A stretch of DNA of 45,024 bases. Source: an uncultured Bacteroidales bacterium (GTDB taxonomy: Bacteria > Bacteroidota > Bacteroidia > Bacteroidales > UBA932). Shown in pieces: positions 1-8,427 of this stretch (positions are counted from its first letter, which is position 1; the number at the start of each line of letters is the position of its first letter). The notes below the pieces were generated by a model that saw nothing but the letters and a program-made list of their open reading frames with translations, made no database searches and was not told where the DNA came from. Location: the NCBI GenBank assembly GCA_945870315.1, contig CAMBRR010000007.1:1-45024 (forward strand), read 5' to 3'. The translations under genes were made by a program, and so were the position numbers.

Positions 1-3000
1 CCCGCATCACAATTCAAACTCATCCAGGCTCCTTCACGGACATTCGGCACCCTATAACCGGGAGGGCAGACCTGGATATTGCCCTCAATAGAGGCTTTCA
101 GGTCAGAGTATTGATTGCTGGACAAAGTCACGACTTCGCCCGTCTCGAAACCATCATACACCCTTGACATTTCGGAGAACTCGTTGGCAGGCTCCAAGTC
201 CCTGGAGGTATAGAACCTCTTGGACTTCTCGTTGACATTAGAGAGGTCAAAATAGTAAACTGACGAAGGAGTCACAGGATCCGTCGGTTTGATGACGTTC
301 AAAAGAGGGACAGGCATATTGGCAGACTCAGTCGCAATGTTTTCCGATGTCGGGTCATCAATTCCGAAATTCCTGATACATCTGATGGAATAAGGGGCCG
401 GTTTTCCCCACCTGTTAGCATTGGCAGCATAAGGTCCAGTGGACACGCCTTCCTCCGCCCAAAGGACATATGGCATATTGTTACTATTATAATTAGTACT
501 GGCAACAATGTGTCTGCGCCATTTGTAAGCACCTTGATAAGGACCGTCAGCAATCGGAGTGGTATCCTGATTGGAGTCCTCGATAGTGTAAAGCTGTGCC
601 TCGGAATTGAGTCCCATTCCTCCGACATACAATCCGTAGAGCTGATCGATGGAAGCAATGTACCAACGAATCTCCTCAGGATCGATTTTCCCGTTACCGT
701 TATTGTCACGGTTTCGCACCAGAGGAGCATATCTGAGAACAGACTTGTCATCGTTGAGGAATCCCATCACATAGCCGGAATACTTGGACTCCGAGCCGGA
801 ATAGAGATGGTCATTTTCCCTGTCGAAGGTCACGAAATCACTCCAACGAACATCCGAAACAAAGTTGCCTCCGCTGATGAGCCCCCAAAGACAGGCGGAG
901 TTGTAAAGGCCGTTTGTCATAGAATTATTGCCGGAAGCCGTAACCTCGGAAGGAGTCGTTGTAAGAGTTTCATTTGTATTGAAGAAATACAGACAGCTCT
1001 CCAAAGTCTCGTCCTCAGTCTCGCAGCCCCAGCCGGAGGTAAGGTCGGCCTTCTCCATATTGTACGGCGTCTGGATGGAACGCTGGCGGATGGTGATGAC
1101 GCTGCCCGTTGCCGAACTCTCCTTGTCAAAACTCAGGTTGGCGTCGCAGAGGATGTGCATCAGGCGGTTTGGCTGATTGACGAAGGACTTCCAGAGTTCG
1201 CTCTTCGGGACGTCAGGGGTGAACGGATGTTCCTCATAAAAGAATTCGTCCACGAACACCGTCATATAGATCCTCTTGCGGAACCACACCCCGTTGGGAT
1301 CGGAGGAAGGATCGGTCACCTCGGCTCCCGGATGATTGTCATTGTACCATTCCAGCCACTCCGGGTCGAACTCCACACGGAAGTCATTGGTCTGACCCGC
1401 ATCCAGACGGCGCTTCTGGTCCTTGATGTAGGCCGTAAAGCCGAGCACATCCATCAGGTCAGCCTCGGTAAGACCGTGTTCAACACCATTGGTAACCAGC
1501 TTGTGCGTGCTTTCATAGAATTTGTAATCCACACCGTCATCCGGGTCGCCCGGCCACGGCATATTGTTATGGGAGAACGGAGTGGCACCTCCATCGTAGG
1601 TGTAGGTAACCCCGTTGTAGATGTAGTTGGAACTGCTGGAAATCTTGTTGGGAAGGAAATGCACCCACTTGTAGTCCAGACCGGACGGGATTTCCGTATC
1701 GCCAATCTTATCCGGCACACCCTCCTTTCCGAAAGGAGTCTTCACATACCAGGTCACGTTGTCCGGCTCGATGTAGGCCGAATCGAAGCAGAACACCCTC
1801 TGGCCATAGTGCGCATCGAAGGTGAAGATGGACTCCTTGGCCACATATACGGCACCTGTCGCACCCGACTCATTCTCCTGAAGTTCGGAGAGATTGCCGC
1901 TGGAAGTCCGCACCTCAAGTTCGATGTTGGTGACACCCTTGATGACTATATTATATGTATATATGGTATTCCTCTCTATGGAATAATTATCCTTCGATGA
2001 AGCAATGTCGCCCAGGTGGATGTAGTAGGTGACATCAGCCGCGAGTTGCTGCTGCTTTGCATCGGAAGACACGTCCACGTCCATCACGACCTCACCCTTC
2101 ACCTCAAGGTAAGTTCCGCTCTCCGGCGCATATTCCCACATTTCACCGTTGGAATCAAGTGCATATTCCCCCGTGGCAGGATCTTTCACCCTCCTGTCAC
2201 GAAGGTGGTAGTTGCCACCCACGGATTTCTTCGAAGCAGGACGGTTTTCGAGCATATAGAAGGAAAAGCCGTGCACATCGGTGGAATAGGTTGTACCCCC
2301 GGATGTAAAAGTCTGTGTCTCAGTTGTCTCGAAGGCTACCGCAGATGTGCTGAAATAATCCGTCGTCATATCTGCAGCACGAGGAAGAACGTAGCTGCCC
2401 TTCGGGATATTGACCACCCTCCAGGAGTCCGGACGGAATTCTTTCAGGGTCTGGGTTGTGGTCTCAGTACCGGACTCATCCGTTGTCACTGACTTATAGC
2501 CCTTATCAACCCTGAGATTCACCATCACCTTGGCATCCACCCTGTCCAGATATATCTTTGCACTCTCTCCGCTTCCCTTCTTGATGCCTGTCTCATTGAT
2601 TGTAATGTTCTCGAGTTTGGCCGTCATCGGGAAAAGGCCGTTGCGGGATGTGATTTCCTGATTGAGGGAAGCCGTCAGTTCGAGCAATTGAGCCTCAGTG
2701 GTAATGACATTGATTTTTTCCGGGGATATGTTCACCATATCGGCATCAATATTCGCAATCGCATACAAGGTTCCGCCCGTCAGCACCGGTGCGAACAGAT
2801 GCATCGTTCCGTTGGTCGCAACATCGGCATCTGAAGTCTTCTGGTCCACAAGCCAGCAGTTCTCATAGGATGCCACCAATGCATCATTGTTGGGCACAAG
2901 GTCGGCAGAATCAAAATAATGCGCATAGTACCTCTTGCCACCAACAAAGATGAAAAGGAACATATTTGACACACGGGACTCCGGTACGATTCCGATGGTC

Positions 3001-3164
3001 GCCTTCGTATTGACTTCGACTTGTCCGAAAGGCTGTGTTCCGAAACTAAGATTGACAGGCACAATCTTGTCCCCTACCGTTCCCTCGCGAAGGTTCTCTT
3101 CTACGCAGGAGGACAGTGCAAACGCTGCCAGAAAAGCAAATAATATGATAATTCTCTTTTTCAT
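1..3164 (-). CDS. Large DUF4906-like fimbrial-locus lipoprotein (3' end outside window)
   Basis: The frame is open from ATG at 3164 to the window edge, giving at least 1,054 residues. It starts with a lipoprotein signal (MKKRIIILFAFLAAFALSSC, Cys20, then VEEN), so it should be a processed, probably surface lipoprotein. Around residues 813-828 there is an EF-hand-like loop (DNNGNGKIDPEE followed by IRWY). The last visible part has CPPGYRVP, which resembles the FISUMP/Fib_succ_major type found at the C-terminus of large Bacteroidetes fimbrial-locus proteins. Size, position last in a fimbrillin operon and these motifs suggest a DUF4906-type tip or accessory adhesin. The start codon shares one base with the upstream stop (TGATG), implying translational coupling. 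The function is inferred, and the family call is from memory of similar loci. A long opposite-strand open frame over 510-2000 is an antisense shadow. Confidence 0.8.
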   Translation of the reverse strand, partial: MKKRIIILFAFLAAFALSSCVEENLREGTVGDKIVPVNLSFGTQPFGQVEVNTKATIGIVPESRVSNMFLFIFVGGKRYYAHYFDSADLVPNNDALVASYENCWLVDQKTSDADVATNGTMHLFAPVLTGGTLYAIANIDADMVNISPEKINVITTEAQLLELTASLNQEITSRNGLFPMTAKLENITINETGIKKGSGESAKIYLDRVDAKVMVNLRVDKGYKSVTTDESGTETTTQTLKEFRPDSWRVVNIPKGSYVLPRAADMTTDYFSTSAVAFETTETQTFTSGGTTYSTDVHGFSFYMLENRPASKKSVGGNYHLRDRRVKDPATGEYALDSNGEMWEYAPESGTYLEVKGEVVMDVDVSSDAKQQQLAADVTYYIHLGDIASSKDNYSIERNTIYTYNIVIKGVTNIELEVRTSSGNLSELQENESGATGAVYVAKESIFTFDAHYGQRVFCFDSAYIEPDNVTWYVKTPFGKEGVPDKIGDTEIPSGLDYKWVHFLPNKISSSSNYIYNGVTYTYDGGATPFSHNNMPWPGDPDDGVDYKFYESTHKLVTNGVEHGLTEADLMDVLGFTAYIKDQKRRLDAGQTNDFRVEFDPEWLEWYNDNHPGAEVTDPSSDPNGVWFRKRIYMTVFVDEFFYEEHPFTPDVPKSELWKSFVNQPNRLMHILCDANLSFDKESSATGSVITIRQRSIQTPYNMEKADLTSGWGCETEDETLESCLYFFNTNETLTTTPSEVTASGNNSMTNGLYNSACLWGLISGGNFVSDVRWSDFVTFDRENDHLYSGSESKYSGYVMGFLNDDKSVLRYAPLVRNRDNNGNGKIDPEEIRWYIASIDQLYGLYVGGMGLNSEAQLYTIEDSNQDTTPIADGPYQGAYKWRRHIVASTNYNSNNMPYVLWAEEGVSTGPYAANANRWGKPAPYSIRCIRNFGIDDPTSENIATESANMPVPLLNVIKPTDPVTPSSVYYFDLSNVNEKSKRFYTSRDLEPANEFSEMSRVYDGFETGEVVTLSSNQYSDLKASIEGNIQVCPPGYRVPNVREGAWMSLNCDA

Positions 3165-5116
3165 CAGTTGAATTCTATATCACCGGATTTATTCTTCCAC
3201 TCGCTCACCTCGAACTCAAGATCTCCGGCATCCTTGTTGAACGAAACTGTGACCACTATATTGATGAAATCATTCCTGTTGATGGTGTTCACCGGTGAAA
3301 CAGCTGCGGTAATCGGATCGATACTGGTCAGCGTAATCGGCTTGTTGTAGGTAACCGGAGTCACTTTTTCTATTCTATTTTGATCAACCTTATAAAACTG
3401 GAACTGGGAACCACCATCTGCATCAGTCCATCCCATTACCTGATCCTGGTTGCTTCCATTAACATTGATATAGTTCGCTGATGAACTTGATTTCATAGCA
3501 ATGTTGGAGCCGGAATTACCAGAGAGCAGTGTGAAATATGTGCCTTTTATAGGAACCAATGCTACATTTGAGCCAGGATTATCCATATAATAAGGTGTAG
3601 TGCCGGGCGTCTTGATGTAATATTCATTAGCAGTACCTGTGGACTCAAGTTTCCATACAAGTTCTTCCGGGAGAGGAACAGGCAAGTCGGAAACACTGAC
3701 ATTATTGCCAGAGTTAACACCGGTATATGTGCCCACATAAGAACCATAATCATACAGGAAGCGAGATTGGCCGTTCTGATTCTTCATAAGATAGAATCCG
3801 CCATCCTCAATCTGTGAAGAAGAAGGTTTTTTTATGGCAGTTGTTGATGAAAGGGTGTATGTATATTCATAATACGGCCTTCCCGTCTGCCCCACGTACT
3901 CCAAATCCAGCGTGTAGGTCAGAGGATTGCTCAGGTCGCGGTTCTCCAGGATGTAGGAGTCGAAAAGGAGGACGGTGTTGACTCCGCCCAGGGCAGGGAC
4001 GACCTTGTCAGTCGAGAAGGACTGCAGTGCATAGGCGTTAGTCGCTACGGGAGCGCCCTCAGTTGCTCCAGAAAGGGCGCCGGTAAGGGTGAAACACCTG
4101 TCAGGATCGGAAGGATTGTCGAAAAGATAGGTCTTCGTCTTGGTGAACTTGTTACAGAAAGAAAGGTTGTGGACCGTCAGGTCACAGACGGAGTTGTTCA
4201 CCACCGTTATCCTCACACGCGAATAGCAGCGTTTCATCTGGAGAGACTTGTGGTTGAAGCCCGGCTCCACCTCGATGTCCTCGACAGCCACCAGAGGCAT
4301 CGGCATCGGGTAGCACAGGAAGGAAGAAGAAGAGGAATTGAGCACGAAATCCGAAAAGGCTGAATACTTTGCATATTCGCTGAATTTCTTTGCAGTGCCG
4401 CTTTCGAGTGTCGTCTGGAACTCGGTCTTGATGCTCTCGACTATATCCTTGAAGGTGTTGCCGTCCCCGAGGTCGCTGCCCAGTCCGGAAAACTTCTGCA
4501 CTCCGTCCGGGTGTCCCGTCAATGTCATTCCATAAGTCGATTCAGCAGTGGAGCCTTTCTCGGCAGACCAGTTGGCCACGGCGATGATTCTGTACTTTCC
4601 CCTCTTGAGTGATTCGAAACTCGTTCCGGAAGAAGACTTGTGCAGAGGGTCGTCATATTCAAAAGAGACCTTTGCCATCGCCCCGTGGGTAGAGGTTGGC
4701 ATAATTGCGCTGCCGTCCCACCATCCGTTGTGGTTGCCGTCGGAAGAGTTGATGTCCCCCTTCTCCTTTCCATAGTCAACATCGCCATCCCCGTCACAGT
4801 CACCATAATAATATATATCCCTGTAGCCAACCAGGTTATTGGTGGAAGTTTCAATCAGGAAAAGCGTCAGGCGGTACATTCCCTGACCGTCCACCGCCCT
4901 CTCCCACGGGGTCCAGGTCGCAGGATCGCCGTTGTCAGCGACCAGTCCGCCACCGCCGGGAACGGTCAGCGACTTCGTGGAGATGCTCAAGCCGGCGGAC
5001 TCTATGTCCAGGACAAGGTCGGCTAGCAGGCCGTCCTGAGGGGAAAGAGGGGCCTTTCCGCAAGAGAGGGCAGCCAGAAACAGTGGAAGACATATATATT
5101 TGAAGTATTTTCTCAT
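3164..5116 (-). CDS. 650-aa fimbrial accessory/tip lipoprotein with trefoil-like insertion
   Basis: A lipoprotein signal ends at LAALSC (Cys19). The N-terminal half resembles FimB/Mfa2-type or fimbrial accessory proteins. It includes an Asp-rich segment at about residues 106-135 (DCDGDGDVDYGKEKGD, then DGNHNGWWDG) that could bind calcium. Residues about 438-577 form a Tyr/Trp/Gly/Ser-rich module (FYLMKNQNG, VWKLESTG, EYYIKTPG, SQFQFYKV) that looks like a ricin-type beta-trefoil. The final 70 residues return to a fimbrial beta-sandwich style and end in FEVSEWKNKS. The gene lies 3 bp after the preceding fimbrillin gene and overlaps the next start by one base. Base composition falls sharply over the module: 35% GC in one 60-nt line (3361-3420) against 62% at 3961-4020. 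A tip adhesin carrying a carbohydrate-binding insertion is my inference, and no single family is certain. Confidence 0.8.
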   Translation of the reverse strand: MRKYFKYICLPLFLAALSCGKAPLSPQDGLLADLVLDIESAGLSISTKSLTVPGGGGLVADNGDPATWTPWERAVDGQGMYRLTLFLIETSTNNLVGYRDIYYYGDCDGDGDVDYGKEKGDINSSDGNHNGWWDGSAIMPTSTHGAMAKVSFEYDDPLHKSSSGTSFESLKRGKYRIIAVANWSAEKGSTAESTYGMTLTGHPDGVQKFSGLGSDLGDGNTFKDIVESIKTEFQTTLESGTAKKFSEYAKYSAFSDFVLNSSSSSFLCYPMPMPLVAVEDIEVEPGFNHKSLQMKRCYSRVRITVVNNSVCDLTVHNLSFCNKFTKTKTYLFDNPSDPDRCFTLTGALSGATEGAPVATNAYALQSFSTDKVVPALGGVNTVLLFDSYILENRDLSNPLTYTLDLEYVGQTGRPYYEYTYTLSSTTAIKKPSSSQIEDGGFYLMKNQNGQSRFLYDYGSYVGTYTGVNSGNNVSVSDLPVPLPEELVWKLESTGTANEYYIKTPGTTPYYMDNPGSNVALVPIKGTYFTLLSGNSGSNIAMKSSSSANYINVNGSNQDQVMGWTDADGGSQFQFYKVDQNRIEKVTPVTYNKPITLTSIDPITAAVSPVNTINRNDFINIVVTVSFNKDAGDLEFEVSEWKNKSGDIEFN

Positions 5117-5119
5117 CTT

Positions 5120-6340
5120 TTAAATAGGTATATCAAATGATGAATCATATTTGTTCCAGGGTGCGATGCTGATCATCACGTCCAGGTTGGTCTTGGTGAT
5201 GGAAATGGTGTAGGTATATCTGTACCCCGGTATCCACTCCCTGCCCGTAGGATTCGGGCCGTTGGCATCCGTGCCCGTAACAAGAGGTATGGTCACGTGA
5301 TAGATGTTGTCCGCCCCTCCCTTCTTGGTGGTGAAACAGAACTGTACATCACCTTCCGATTTCTGCGGCATCACGAATATCCATCCGGAATTCCCCGAAT
5401 ACAGGCTACCGGAACCGGTCGGTGCCACGGAATAGGCCACGGCCTGATGAACCTCCTGATTCGGAGCATTGTCAACTCCGGCAATATCTTCATTCCAGAA
5501 CTTGAGTCCTCCGTCCGTGCCGCCCGTATATTCCCATTTGTAGAATGTCTCGTCCTTGAAAGGGGAGAAACTGGATTTCCACACCATCTTCTCCGCATCA
5601 TAATTGCCACCTTCATCCAACGCGCCGTAGCCGAACAGTCCCACGCAGCCCAGGCCGTCGTTGGTGGTGTTGGTCATCCAGCAGGCTGTCAGGGCATCCT
5701 CATCGAAATATTTGTCGGTCTCGGAATATTTGAACTGGATGCGGAACTGCATCGCTGCAAGGGCGTGGTGCATCTGGAAGGAAATAGGCTTGGAGAGGTC
5801 CGGCCAGGTCTTGGTGTCCACTTCCTGGTATGAGACCATCAGATCCTCCTGGGTGGTGAGGGTATTGTAATCCACGACAAAGGTTGTGGCCGAAGACGTG
5901 GACATAATCATATCGTTGTTTCTGAGGTACTGCTGGGGGTAGTAGCCCCTGAAGCGATAGACTCCGCCCAGCTGCCAGTATTCCTCGTCAGTGCCGTAAT
6001 TATAGTTCCACCCTTCCGCGTTTCCAGCCTCCTTGTCATAATATGCCAATTCCACATTGGAGAGGAGGTTCTTGGTGGTGGATCCCATATAGTCGAAGTC
6101 GGCCCATATGCCTATGCTCTCCTGAAGGGTGAAAGGCGTAAGGGAGGATGGGGTGCAGGCCGTCTGAAGAGTTGCAATATCCTCTATCATCGCCCTGGTG
6201 GGATTCATTCCGTCCACCTCAGTGACGCTGAAGGTCATCTTTCCATCCCCCGGGACAGGGCCATCCGGCTTGGAGCAGGAGGAAAGGACCACCGCACCAA
6301 GTACCAGACAATATATGAAGGTTCTAAATTTCATTTCCAT
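5120..6340 (-). CDS. Fimbrillin family lipoprotein (minor subunit candidate)
   Basis: This 406-residue protein has a lipoprotein signal (MKFRTFIYCLVLGAVVLSSC after a two-residue alternative start, Cys22). The body is fimbrillin-like (Mfa1-type): KMTFSV after the lipobox, NPTRAMIED, YWQLGGVYRFRGYYP, and the family C-terminal pattern WIPGYRYTYTISI ... VMISIAPW. It would be exported as a lipoprotein and assembled into a surface fimbria by strand exchange, as known for Bacteroidales type V fimbriae. The ATG overlaps the stop of the upstream fimbrillin gene by one base (TAATG). It is the fourth fimbrillin in the operon and is slightly longer than the others, so a minor or tip-proximal subunit is plausible. 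Confidence 0.88.
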   Translation of the reverse strand: MEMKFRTFIYCLVLGAVVLSSCSKPDGPVPGDGKMTFSVTEVDGMNPTRAMIEDIATLQTACTPSSLTPFTLQESIGIWADFDYMGSTTKNLLSNVELAYYDKEAGNAEGWNYNYGTDEEYWQLGGVYRFRGYYPQQYLRNNDMIMSTSSATTFVVDYNTLTTQEDLMVSYQEVDTKTWPDLSKPISFQMHHALAAMQFRIQFKYSETDKYFDEDALTACWMTNTTNDGLGCVGLFGYGALDEGGNYDAEKMVWKSSFSPFKDETFYKWEYTGGTDGGLKFWNEDIAGVDNAPNQEVHQAVAYSVAPTGSGSLYSGNSGWIFVMPQKSEGDVQFCFTTKKGGADNIYHVTIPLVTGTDANGPNPTGREWIPGYRYTYTISITKTNLDVMISIAPWNKYDSSFDIPI

Positions 6341-7449
6341 TACATATCTTCAGATGAATTGCCACCCTCTGCCCACGGATCCACCGTCGGGGTGAAAAGG
6401 ATCTTGTATTTACCGAAAGTGATGGTATAGGTATATTTCCGTCCAGGTGCCCAGCCTGTAATATCATTGGTTCCGTCATTGAAATATGTATCCCCGATTC
6501 CGTCGTTATTGGAGTCAAAACCGTTCACAAGGTCGATGTTGGCCACCTTGCCAAGTACCGCACCCTCGTCATAGGTTACCTTTATTGTGACGTGAACGCC
6601 GGAGCCGTGGTCGAACATTTGAGGCATCAGAATCAGGTCATATCCGCCCACCAGATCCTTTGTATCTTTGGTAACGGTCTGGTTCAAAGTTGAAGGGGCT
6701 GCGGGATAGTCAACAGGTGAGTCCTGTGCCGTCCACTCAGGTGTGGCTGAATAAGTTGCCTGAGAAGAAGTTTTTATATTTTCCTCGAAATTTCCACGAG
6801 TATATACGTTCAGGATTTCCACGCGCTTGATGACTGTGGAGGTGCCGCCCTCGTAGTTCTGGCTGGAGCGGAACTTGAAGCGGACCGTGCAGAGAGCGTG
6901 GCGGAAGTTGATGTCGGCTCCGCTGTAGGTGGTGCCTCCGGTGCTGGAGGTTTTGTTCATCGAGCGCTCGCTGTAGAGGATATCATATTGTTTGTCGGTG
7001 TCATTCTGCGTCTGGGCAACCTGTACTCCTTCAAACTTGAAGCCGTCCTCGCCGTAGCTCACAGCAGCATCGCTGCTGAGCTGTGAAGGGGAATATGCTG
7101 CAAAGGTGAGCTTTCCGTTCTTCGGCCAGTAATATGTCGTTGAAGGTTTCCAGCCGTTGAGAGCGGCGTCGTAGGAACATTCGATTTTATCCATATAGAG
7201 GGTGCCGGAGGCGGCATTCCATCCGTTGAAGTTGCCTGGAGAATAGAAGGCAAATACGGTAAACTGCTCTTCTTCCGGATAGTCCGTCAGGCTGCCGGTG
7301 ACGACCTTTGTCCTCTCGGCTGTCACGACAGGGTAGGAGAAGGACACAGGGCTGTCCTCTGGCGGAGTCTCCCTCTGCTCGACCTTCAGGCAGGAGGCCG
7401 GAAGGAGCAGCAGGATAATGGCGGCAAATATGTTCTGTATTCTTGTCAT
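6340..7449 (-). CDS. Fimbrillin family lipoprotein
   Basis: This 369-residue protein has the signal MTRIQNIFAAIILLLLPASC (Cys20). It shows the fimbrillin hallmarks: VSFSYPVVTAERTKVV near the mature N-terminus, TTYYWPKNGKLTFAAYSP, YDILYSERS, ADINFRHALCTVRFKFR, and the C-terminal GWAPGRKYTYTITFGKYKI ... VDPW. These match the Mfa_like_1 family of structural fimbrial subunits. It is third in the run of four fimbrillins, 12 bp after the preceding gene, and its stop overlaps the next start. High similarity of motif order to the 8428-9513 product suggests duplication, with divergence to a minor subunit. Confidence 0.92.
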   Translation of the reverse strand: MTRIQNIFAAIILLLLPASCLKVEQRETPPEDSPVSFSYPVVTAERTKVVTGSLTDYPEEEQFTVFAFYSPGNFNGWNAASGTLYMDKIECSYDAALNGWKPSTTYYWPKNGKLTFAAYSPSQLSSDAAVSYGEDGFKFEGVQVAQTQNDTDKQYDILYSERSMNKTSSTGGTTYSGADINFRHALCTVRFKFRSSQNYEGGTSTVIKRVEILNVYTRGNFEENIKTSSQATYSATPEWTAQDSPVDYPAAPSTLNQTVTKDTKDLVGGYDLILMPQMFDHGSGVHVTIKVTYDEGAVLGKVANIDLVNGFDSNNDGIGDTYFNDGTNDITGWAPGRKYTYTITFGKYKILFTPTVDPWAEGGNSSEDM

Positions 7450-7461
7450 CTTCTTGTCAGG

Positions 7462-8379
7462 TCAATGCGATATTACGTCGGAAACGAATTTCACCTCTCC
7501 GATTCCGAGTGCTAAGGTGTAGGTATATCGTCTGCCCGGGAGCAGGTCTGCCTGCAGGGGACAGGAGTTGGTGAAGCTTATGTAGGTTCCCTGCGCGGTG
7601 TGGTATTCATAGGTTACGTCCACTGTGGTGTTCATCCTCTGCGGGATGAGAAGGACGGACTGCCCGAGTTGTTTAGCCATTGTGTCCGATGTCTCGTTTC
7701 CGTCGAGGAAGGTGAAGGTGGCTGTCTCCTGTCCTGTCGTCCAGGATGGCTCCGGCAGGGAGCGGAAGTCTCCTTTGCACAGGGCCGAGGCGATTTGTAT
7801 TTTCAGTACGTTGAATTTGTCGCCGTCTGAGTCCGTTCCGATGTTCTTGACCTTGAAGGCCACCTGGCAGAGGGCGTGGCTGAACGGCATTGTCACGTTG
7901 CCGCCGCTTGAGACCTTGTCCAGGTCCGTCTGCGGGACGGTGTAGAGAAGGTCGGTCTGGTCGATGGTCATATCAACATTTCGGTACTCGATGCCTTTTT
8001 CTTTCGTGCAGGCTGCCACTTTGGAGTATGGTGAGCCGGCAATGATGGTGAGTCTCCTGCTTCGGGATGGCCAGAGGACGGGCTTGAACGGGGTCCAGTA
8101 GAGGTCGTATGAGGGGGCGATTTCTTCGTTTTCGAGGAATGGCTCGGCTAATTCGGCGTCGTTTTTCCATTCTTTGTCCGCTTGCAGGCTCCAGGCCCAC
8201 ACCCCGAACGGTCGTCCTGCGGGGTAGTCGCCCATCCATTCGCCGTCCATCTGCATATACATTGCCGGCTGGAATGTCAGCGGCACGTCGGGGTCGAAGG
8301 ACTCCCGACGCTCTGTCAGACAGGCGTCCAGCAGCGCTACGGCAAGCGCACAGACCAATATGCGGACTATCTTCTTCAT
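7462..8379 (-). CDS. Short fimbrillin family lipoprotein, atypical C-terminus
   Basis: At 305 residues this is the shortest fimbrillin in the run. The signal is MKKIVRILVCALAVALLDAC (Cys20). Family motifs are present: LTFQPAMYM, PVLWPSRSRRLTIIAGSPYS, TDLLYTVPQTD, VTMPFSHALCQVAFKVKN and LLPGRRYTYTLALGIGEVKF. It ends VSDVISH, so the conserved Trp that follows the last strand in its three neighbours (VTDW, VDPW, IAPW) is absent. In donor-strand assembly the termini matter, so this subunit could act as a cap, base or terminator of polymerisation; that is inference. The GC content is high (60% in the line 7501-7560), unlike the preceding fimbrillin gene. Confidence 0.88.
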   Translation of the reverse strand: MKKIVRILVCALAVALLDACLTERRESFDPDVPLTFQPAMYMQMDGEWMGDYPAGRPFGVWAWSLQADKEWKNDAELAEPFLENEEIAPSYDLYWTPFKPVLWPSRSRRLTIIAGSPYSKVAACTKEKGIEYRNVDMTIDQTDLLYTVPQTDLDKVSSGGNVTMPFSHALCQVAFKVKNIGTDSDGDKFNVLKIQIASALCKGDFRSLPEPSWTTGQETATFTFLDGNETSDTMAKQLGQSVLLIPQRMNTTVDVTYEYHTAQGTYISFTNSCPLQADLLPGRRYTYTLALGIGEVKFVSDVISH

Positions 8380-8385
8380 AATTGG

Positions 8386-8417
8386 AATCCCAACCGGCGG
8401 TCAGGCCGGATGGGATT
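8386..8417 (-). promoter_or_regulatory. Intergenic hairpin after the first fimbrillin gene
   Basis: AATCCC (8386-8391) pairs with GGGATT (8412-8417), with an inner CCGGC/GCCGG stem. It sits in the 48-bp gap between two fimbrillin genes and has no following U tract. It is better read as an mRNA-stabilising or processing hairpin than as a full terminator. Confidence 0.5.
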
Positions 8418-8427
8418 AAATGTTAGA

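Noticed and set aside
510..2000. A 496-codon open frame on the plus strand
   Set aside because: It is antisense to the large minus-strand lipoprotein, has no signal or family motif, and runs over strongly coding opposite sequence.
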